In this document: positions 57,183 through 64,000 of the stretch, in pieces
Layout: every line of letters starts with the position of its first letter
How positions within the stretch are numbered: the first letter of the stretch is position 1
From: Lasiodiplodia sp. COLG20
Lineage: Eukaryota; Ascomycota; Dothideomycetes; Botryosphaeriales; Botryosphaeriaceae
Length of the DNA stretch: 64,000 nt
Direction: 5' to 3'
Assembly (NCBI GenBank): GCA_009801085.1
Contig: VNWV01000002.1
Span: 1,054,001-1,118,000, forward strand
Program-made: the position numbers and the translations under genes
The notes under the pieces: model-generated
Told to the model about the DNA's origin: nothing
What the model saw: only the letters and a program-made list of their open reading frames with translations
Databases searched by the model: none

Positions 57183-58567
57183 CTAGTGTTGGCGGAGATC
57201 AGCGGTTAAGACCGACAATCGGGAATGCGACGAGATTCTATAGGAATCACGCGTTCCGTGCTCGTGGATTTCTCGCACATTGGTCGATGCCGGTGCTCCC
57301 TCCCCGCCAGCACTGGCCTTGCCGAAGGCGGTACTGTCTCGCACTCCCGGCTCACTTTCGTTGTCCCGCTGCGGAGTCGGCTTGCTCTTCACGAACGGCA
57401 CGCGCCCGCCCTTCTCGACATGGCGCATGATGATGAACGTCACCATCACAAATACCCAGTAGAGGTTGTACGAGATGACTGATCCGTACGTGGCCGAGTT
57501 CTGCCAGCCTAGGATGCTGTTGAAGATCCCCCAGCCGCCGCCTCCGTTGATCTCCGGGTTGCAGCAGCTCACATGCCACACGCTCTGCCGGATGTCGTAT
57601 GAGCCGGGGCCAGATCCGGTCTCCGCTGCGTCGCCTCCGGTAAGCTGGCTCCACTGAACAATGTCAATACGAATCATACGAATCCACGCGGAGAAGGGCT
57701 TGCTTACGCGGTGCATCTCGAGACTCCACACCGCCTTGGAAAACAGGCCGGCCGCGACCAAGTACAGGAAGCAGGTAGAGATGACGAGGAAGATTTGCAG
57801 CGATGCAAAGTTCCCTCCCCTGTATGGCTGTGTGAGCAAGCTTACGCGGTCGCCGAGGTTATGGACTCACTTGTAGATGAGGTAGCCGATTACGATGCCT
57901 GCAGCCAAGCCGGCGACGACAGCCAGTGGGAAGCTTTCGGCTGGCATCCCGAGACTGACGCCGCCAATGAAAACCACCGCCTCGAGTCCTTCGCGCAGGA
58001 CCGTCACGAAGGGAAGAAGGAACATGGCGTACTTCTCGGCCCAGACCTTCACACGGCCTTTATTGACCGTCTTGATGCTCTCCCTGGCCTCGAGGGCCTT
58101 TGCGAGCTTGAGGCGCCATTTGTCCTGCAGCTTGGACACCCTGAGGAGAGCCGCGCCCATGGCAGTGATGATGACGGTGGCGATCAGACTGAAGATGCCT
58201 TCCCATAGGTCTTCGGTCTTGGCAAAATAGTCCTGTCCCACGCCGTAGAAAGCGCCAATGAAACCGCCGCCGATGATGAGGCAGATGAGTAGGCCGGCTC
58301 CCACTCCACTCCACACCTGCGGTCCGTTCAGCTCGGGCCTATGGGCATACGATGGCGATGCGACTCACCTGCTTGACCAAACGCTTGTACGTTTGGGGGT
58401 CATTCTCAGAGCCCAGCGTCTGCTTGAGGAACGACAGCAGGACAGAGACGATGATGCTCGTCTCGAGGCATTCGCGCATGCAAATGAAGAAGACTGCAGA
58501 AGCGTCAGCAGACAGCCGGGCCTCCTCCAGCGGCGGACTAACCGGGCACGGCAAACACATTCACCAT
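57183..58567 (-). CDS. FTR1: high-affinity iron permease Ftr1
   Basis: Five exons (58567-58543, 58493-58369, 58316-57871, 57819-57708, 57653-57183) give 392 residues. Start [20 protein letters not shown]. Both iron-binding REXLE motifs are present: RECLE at residues 15-19 in TM1 and REGLE at 158-162 in TM4, at the positions expected for fungal Ftr1. Seven TM helices are seen, with [20 protein letters not shown] and [11 protein letters not shown] in the extracellular loop. The tail is polar and Ser/Arg-rich. Intron 4 (57654-57707, 54 nt) is in frame without stops; homology favours removal because it gives EMHRWSQLTGG. Works in the plasma membrane with the ferroxidase encoded divergently next door. 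Iron-repressed expression is inferred from the promoter sites. Confidence 0.93.
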
Positions 58568-58620
58568 TGTGGCTGCACGAGCAATTGGGTCAAAATTGAG
58601 GGAAAGGGAGGCTCGGGCGG

Positions 58621-58629
58621 ATCAGATAG
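58621..58629 (+). promoter_or_regulatory. GATA-type iron regulator site ATCAGATAG
   Basis: ATCAGATAG lies 54 bp upstream of the FTR1 start codon. It matches the ATCWGATAR consensus bound by the iron-sensing GATA repressors (SreA/SRE/Urbs1 type) in filamentous fungi. One base from the best form (final A). Confidence 0.55.
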
Positions 58630-59137
58630 CGATTGCCTGGGCTCGATAAAAAGAGGAGGCGGTTCTTAAAAGCCATGGGTGTGTTTGAGACAGCATGCCG
58701 CAAGGGTCAAGCCAGTTGTGGAGGCCGGTGCATTAGCGCACTGGCCGAGGGCAGCCCGTGTCCACCTCCGCACCCGCTTGCCTCCTCCCCAACCTTGACT
58801 GTTGCTTGCTTCACCGCACGCCTTTGGATCAGCCGACCCGCAATATGGGTGCAATCCCCAATATCTCGTCCCCACTCATTCCTGCACGATTGGCAATGCA
58901 TGCAGGGTCAGGTTGCGTCAGTGCTCGATCAGCATTCTATAATAGCGGTCGCATACGAAGCTTTTGGAACGCCGGATATCGCTCGTCGTATCACAAGCGC
59001 TTGGCCTCGCCACCAGCCACCCGTCTTCGTTTGTTTTTGCCCGGCTGGAATCGACATTCTTCAGGCCGGCTCCCGCTAACTTGCCCACACCGCCGCCCGC
59101 GTCCGCCAGGCCGCCTGGCCCGCATATCAATGCTTCC

Positions 59138-59146
59138 TTATCTGAT
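59138..59146 (-). promoter_or_regulatory. GATA-type iron regulator site ATCAGATAA
   Basis: ATCAGATAA on the - strand, 331 bp upstream of the FET3 start; the full ATCWGATAA iron-regulator consensus. Confidence 0.6.
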
Positions 59147-59476
59147 CCTGCCCGTCCCATAGGTCTGCGCCATTTGTCCATTAAGCTTCAGCCAGCTCTC
59201 TAGGCACCTTGGCCCGCCTGGACCCTGCCTGGATCGTCTGACACAACCGCGAGCCGCCGTATCACCCGCCGTTGTGCAATCCCCATCAGATCTAATCGAT
59301 CAACCGCCGCCCGTCTCTGACCTCCCTTCGCCCCCGATCCACACCACTCTCTTCCTCCATTTGCATCCCCGGCGCCCGTAGCGCCTCCCCTCCGCCCGCC
59401 AATCTGCCCCACTGCCGCTACCCCATCTCGCTGTATATGAGGGGTAATCGCGCCGAGGCTCCCTCCATACCCAGCC

Positions 59477-61895
59477 ATGCCCTGTTCTTTGCTTCTCCTG
59501 CTTGCTGCTGCACTATGCAGCAGCGCCGCTACAGTTACCTATGATTTCAACGTGACCTGGGTTGCGGCCAATCCTGATGCAGCTCATCGTCGCGACACCA
59601 TCGGCATCAATGGCCAGTGGCCTCCCCCCGCCATCGACGTCACCAAAGGCGACCGTGTCATCGTCAACGTCAACAACCAGCTCGAGTCCGAGAGTACCAG
59701 CTTGCATTTCCATGGTATCTACATGAACGGCACGAATCACATGGATGGTCCGACCGGGGTTACCCAATGCGAAATCCCGCCTGGAAGCTCCTTCACTTAT
59801 AACTTTACTGTACGATCCTGTCCTCGACTGGGCGGGGACTTTCACTGACGACATTTATAGGTTGACCAGCCCGGGACCTACTGGTGAGTGACTTTCAGCA
59901 TCCGCAAGCATCGGTACTGACCTTAGTCCAGGTATCACTCTCACAACCGTGGACAGTACCCTGACGGCTTTCGTGGACCTTTCATTGTCAAAGATCCTGA
60001 TAGTCCGTTCAAGGATGACTATGACGAGGAGGTCATCTTGACCTTCTCTGACTGGTACCATGACCGTATGCCGACTCTTTTAAAAAGCTTCATCAGTGTC
60101 ACCAATCCCACTGGAGCAGAGCCTGTCCCCAATGCAGCATTGATGAATGATACCCAGAACCTCACCTTCCACATGGCTCCAGGAAGAAGGTACATGTTCC
60201 GTCTGATCAACATTGGGGCTTTCGCTGCGCAGTATGTTTGGTTTGAGGGACATACGATGAGTATTGTCGAAGTCGATGGCATCTACACAGAGCCTGCAGA
60301 TGCCGAGAGACTCTACATAACTGCCGCCCAACGTTACAGCGTGATAATCACAGCTAAGAACGACACCAACTCCAATTACGCCTTTGTTGGAAGCATGGAT
60401 GAGGTATGAGTCGCGACACTGTCGACGTACACCATCATTGACTAGTTACAGGATCTTTTTGATACTGTTCCTTCAACCCTCAACAACAACGTCACCGGAT
60501 GGCTTGTCTACGACGACAGAAACGCAAACCTTCCGCCTCTGCAGATCGGCGAATATGATCCCTTCAATGATTTTTCACTCGTGCCGCAGGACGGTATGGC
60601 GTTGTACGACCATGTAGATCATTCCATAACGCTGGACATGAAGATGGATAACCTCGGAGATGGAGCAAACTAGTAAGTGCCCGAAGGCTCTCCAAAACAT
60701 GAAATACTCACCCACCCAGCGCTTTCTTCAACAATGTGACGTACGTCGAGCCAAAGGTCCCGACGCTCTACACCGTGCTGTCCACTGGGGACAACGCTAC
60801 CGATCCCGTCATCTACGGCAGCAACACGAATGCTTTTGTCTTGGGCAAGGATGAGGTGGTCGAGATCATTCTGAACAATAATGATTCCGGCAAGCATCCC
60901 TTCCATTTGCATGGCCACGCGTTCCAAGCAGTGGTTCGCTCTCAAGAAGAGGCCGGCTCTTACGTTGGAAATGAGACTTTCCCATCTAAACCCATGCGGC
61001 GTGACACTTTTCTCGTTCATCCAAACGGCAACATCGTATTGAGGTTCAAGGCCGACAATCCTGGCGTCTGGCTTTTCCACTGTCATATCGAATGGTAAGG
61101 TTTCGTCATTCCCGCGTGCTGCGTTTGCTAATCACCTCCCCCGACTATAGGCACGTCGCTTCAGGTCTCGTCGCCACGATGGTTGAGGCCCCACTTGATC
61201 TACAATCCTCACTCAGCAACAACATTCCTCCTGATCATTGGCGTGCCTGTCTCGCTGCCGACACCCCCACCGCAGGAAACGCCGCCGGGAATACCATCAA
61301 TTACCTCGATCTGTCCGGTGAAAATAGGAGCCCCGCACCGCTCCCTGCAGGCTTCACCGCGAGAGGCATCGTCGCGCTCGTCTTCAGCTGCATCTCCGCC
61401 GCTCTGGGAATGGTGGCTATCGCTTGGTACGGCATGGCGCCGCTGCTGTCGCCGAGTGAGAGACGCCAGCAGAAGCAGCAGCAGCAGCAGCACAAGGAAC
61501 AGGTGCAGGAACAAAAGCGGCAGGGACGCTTGGCTCAGGTGGGCGTCATGCCATCGGCGGTGGCGGCGAAGCACCAGCGGAGGCAGGTCAGCCGGTCGGA
61601 TCTCGAGGCTGAGATGCGTGGAGAGCACGGCGAGATGACAATGGTGGAGCAGAGGCGGACCAGCCGAGGCTCATCGAACATGCTTCACGATGCGGCGGCA
61701 AGAGGCAGCAGGGGCTCAGCACATCTGCTGGAGCCCACGAGGAGGGGCAGTCATGGGTCGAGCCAGATGCTGGAGTCGAGGACGGTCAGTCGGGGGTCGG
61801 GCTATGTCCTCGAATCGAGGTCGGGTAGTCGGGGGTCATCGACTATGCTAGAGACGAGGAGGAACAGTCGCGGAAGCGAGCAGATGCTATCATAA
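59477..61895 (+). CDS. FET3: Fet3-type multicopper ferroxidase
   Basis: Six exons (59477-59809, 59861-59883, 59932-60403, 60452-60672, 60720-61094, 61151-61895) give 722 residues. Signal peptide [18 protein letters not shown]. All copper ligands are visible: [31 protein letters not shown] and [12 protein letters not shown]. Many N-glycosylation sequons lie in the ectodomain. One TM helix ([20 protein letters not shown], about residues 570-590) anchors it, as in Fet3, and separates it from secreted laccases. The cytosolic tail is unusually long (about 130 residues) with poly-Gln and six SRGS-type repeats. It oxidises Fe(II) for uptake by the neighbouring Ftr1. Two introns split the Trp codons of copper motifs (YW|YHSH and EW|HVAS). 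Confidence 0.93.
61630..61890 (+). repeat. six degenerate SRGSxxML repeats in the Fet3 tail
   Basis: About 14-residue units: [59 protein letters not shown]. Each has a basic residue before Ser-Arg-Gly-Ser followed by a Met/Leu-Glu pair. Confidence 0.85.
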
Positions 61896-62888
61896 GGCCT
61901 GGGTAGGTACTCTGAAGGAAAAAGTGAATATTTCTGATTGGCTTGTAATGGGTATGACAAAGAGATGCGTCCTGGAGGCGGCAGGCTGTAATGTTTGTAT
62001 GCATCGTGGCGGTAATTATTCATTGACAGTATGGCACTTATTGGCGGCGTTTTGAGAAAAGGCCTCGAGGTTAATCAATAAATGCATTCCTTTTCACATT
62101 CTCACTACATGATCACTCGAAGCCTTTATGCAGATATCGCTTCTTTCCTACAACCCCACCTGCCGGCCTTAGCTTGTTGGGATGATGCTTTGCAGGACCC
62201 GCAATAGATGTCAATGCTCTACCACTACTCAGGTTCAGCTTATCGCGGCTGGCCTGATTTGGCTGCTCTATGACGAAAAGCTGCAGGATGGAGATTGACT
62301 TTCGGCAGAAGGGTTGGGCCGAGATCTGTCATCACACTAATTCTTCTCCGGCAGTTTGTATTGGGCAAAACGACGACAAAGTAGATCTGAATATTTGAAC
62401 AACCATGCTCGGCCCAAAAAACAAAAGGTCCCAGTGACACGGTTCATCCGGTGTATGCACGTAAGACTCACCACCGGCCCGATGCAGGACGGATATGCGG
62501 CAACGACATTTTCGATGACCCAGAAAACGCCTCAACACGCCACTATCCCTGTAGCCTGCGGGGTTTTTCTTCCCACGCTCCTTGAAGGCTTGCAGGATGA
62601 GAGCCCACCACTCGGAATGGCGATATAGTCAGATGATAGTGATCGGTCCCAAACCGGTCATTGCCGCGGCCGAAACGGAAGAAAAAAAAACTTCAACCCG
62701 GATCGGAGCGATATCGCAGGAGACAAGGAATCCCTCTTAGCCGCACGCACTTAGATAGAAACACCTATCTTGTATCTCATCACGTTGCCCCCTTGTCTGG
62801 CCTTTTTTTTCTTTTTTGGTTCCCCCCCTTCCCAATCCCGGCCTGCGCTTGCTCTCGTTTCGTCACATCCTCTCATCACGAGCAGCAT
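61896..62888. other. intergenic, FET3 3' flank to next transporter
   Basis: About 1 kb, both genes on +. A-run at 62682-62690 and a CT-rich stretch with T8 near 62803-62818 just before the transporter ATG. Short unconserved frames only. Confidence 0.5.
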
Positions 62889-64000
62889 ATGGAGAAATCC
62901 GCAAGCTTAGAGGCTTCCGCTGCCGCAGCGGCTGCCGCACCCGCTTCCGCAGTCGCCACCGGTCCTGGCGGCGGCGGCGGCGGCGGCAATGGTGATGAAC
63001 ACGATGCCCGCCGCATCAGCAGCACCGGTCAGCACCAGCAGCAGGGCCAAGATCGGAACCGCAGCCACGGCAGCGCACTACGCGCGTCAATCTCATCGTC
63101 TTCGTCTTCCTCCGCAGCAGCGGCTGCGGGCGACGGCGGCGGCGGCAGCGGCAGAGCATGCGGGCGATCACACGGTCCGGCGGCGGCGGCGACTTCCGGC
63201 GCGGCGGCTGGACCACCGCAACCGGCGGCGGCCTTCGACAAGGACAAGGATGTCGGGCTGACGGTGGTTGGGGAGCGGGCGCAGGAATACGACTCGCGGG
63301 TCGAGGCGCGGGTGCTGCGCAAGATCGATTGGTTCCTGATGCCAACCATGATCATAGGTACGTCCCGTCGACGAATTGAAGCAGACGAGAATGCCCTTGG
63401 TACAACCGGTGATATGACGTCCAATTGCGGCGGGAGCGTGCCTTGCTTTTGCACTTCGTGGTCCACGTTCGAATCATTGAACACGAAACCCTGTAGATCG
63501 TATTGCCCGATTCTGCTAGCCAGACAGATGTTGTGTATCTGCCTTCACGTCTGGCGTCACCACCACCATTGACATTTGCAACACTGTTCGGTGAATGCTA
63601 CGGAAACCTTGCTAACCGTCTCCCTCCCCAAGGCTACGGTCTCGTCTACTATGACAAAGCCATCCTGGGGTCCGCCGCCCTGCTGGGCATGTCCAAGACG
63701 CTCCAACTCACCGTCACACACCCGTCGACCGGTCCAGGCCAGCCAGCCACGACCGACTCGACGCGGCTGAGCTGGGCGACGTCGCTCTTCTACTTCGGGA
63801 TGCTAGCGGGGCTCTATCCCCTCACCTTCATCCTGCAACGGCTGCCGCAGCAGAACCGCACCCTGGGCGCCATCATCGTGCTCTGGGGCGTCGTGTGCAT
63901 GAGCACCGCGGGAGTGACGACCTACCGGGGCCTGTACGTGCAGCGCTTCTTCCTCGGCTTCCTCGAGTCGGTCGTGCCAACGGGCTTCACGTGCATCGTG
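62889..64000 (+). CDS. allantoate-permease-type MFS transporter (3' truncated)
   Basis: Exon 1 is 62889-63357; intron 63358-63632 (275 nt, donor GTACGT); exon 2 runs from 63633 past the window end, 279 residues visible. The first 140 residues are Ala/Gly/Ser/Gln-rich. The family signature follows: RVEARVLRKIDWFLMPTMII, then GYGLVYYDKAILGSAALLGM, the start of the anion:cation symporter (Dal5-like) fold. TMs visible: LFYFGMLAGLYPLTFILQRL, GAIIVLWGVVCMSTAGVTTY, and YVQRFFLGFLESVVPTGFTC with the conserved RFFLGxxE motif. Such proteins import allantoate, nicotinate, vitamins or related organic anions; substrate not inferable. The intron joins IIG to YGL exactly in TM1. Confidence 0.87.

Larger units (their letters stand above)
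58568..59476. promoter_or_regulatory. divergent FTR1-FET3 promoter region
   Basis: 909 bp between the two start codons. Contains two ATCAGATAR elements (58621-58629 and 59138-59146) and a TATATGA near 59434. The 58640-59470 part is CT-rich. The shared region implies coordinated control of the permease and ferroxidase. Confidence 0.75.

Overview
The window is nuclear DNA of a filamentous ascomycete (Pezizomycotina). The evidence is intron-rich genes with short GT-AG introns of about 50-70 bp, CTRAY-type branch points, a C2H2/Zn2Cys6 transcription factor, a PTH11-type rhodopsin-like receptor, a Fet3/Ftr1 pair and typical fungal simple-sequence protein tails. A Dothideomycete is my guess, not proven. 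There is no phage, CRISPR or insertion sequence. All exon structures below were worked out by reading splice sites and joining frames; none has been tested with transcripts.

Layout, left to right. 1-6664: 3' end of an X-Pro dipeptidyl-peptidase-type hydrolase, a major facilitator transporter and a zinc-finger regulator, all on +. 6994-11812: a VHS/GAT trafficking protein and a protein with an AMPK-glycogen-binding-like domain, both on -. 11813-15901: 4.1 kb without a convincing gene, holding a set of diverged direct repeats. 15902-28326: five genes on the - strand (RhoGEF-like giant protein, EBP-type sterol isomerase, OSGIN-like flavoprotein, a small complex I NDUFB4-like subunit), the last divergent from a GTT1-like glutathione S-transferase (28745-29639, +). 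30515-35511: a BTB protein (+) converging on a rhodopsin-like membrane protein (-). 35512-39773: a gene-poor, more AT-rich stretch holding a split tRNA-Arg(CCT). 39774-41513: a sulfotransferase-like P-loop protein (-). 41514-46037: another gene-poor stretch. 46690-56679: an SRA-YDG protein, a newly recognised small membrane protein, an F-box/LRR-like protein, a vWA protein and a second BTB protein, with two copies of a dispersed repeat. 57183-61895: a divergent FTR1-FET3 high-affinity iron uptake pair around a 0.9 kb promoter with two ATCAGATAR sites. 62889-64000: start of an allantoate-permease-type transporter, cut by the window end.

The most striking item is the tRNA-Arg(CCT) gene at 38891-39083 (- strand). 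Beside a normal-position 71-nt anticodon-loop intron, it carries a 50-nt insert in the T-loop with a perfect spliceosomal look (GTAAGT donor, TTCTAAC branch site, CAG acceptor). Removing both inserts restores a full cloverleaf, including acceptor and T stems, and a T10 Pol III terminator follows. The insert splits the B box of the internal promoter. I know of no described nuclear tRNA with a GT-AG intron in the T-loop.

Functionally the window is mostly unlinked housekeeping and regulatory genes. The one clear working unit is FTR1-FET3: the multicopper ferroxidase oxidises Fe(II) and the permease imports the Fe(III), with shared control by a GATA-type iron repressor inferred from the promoter sites.
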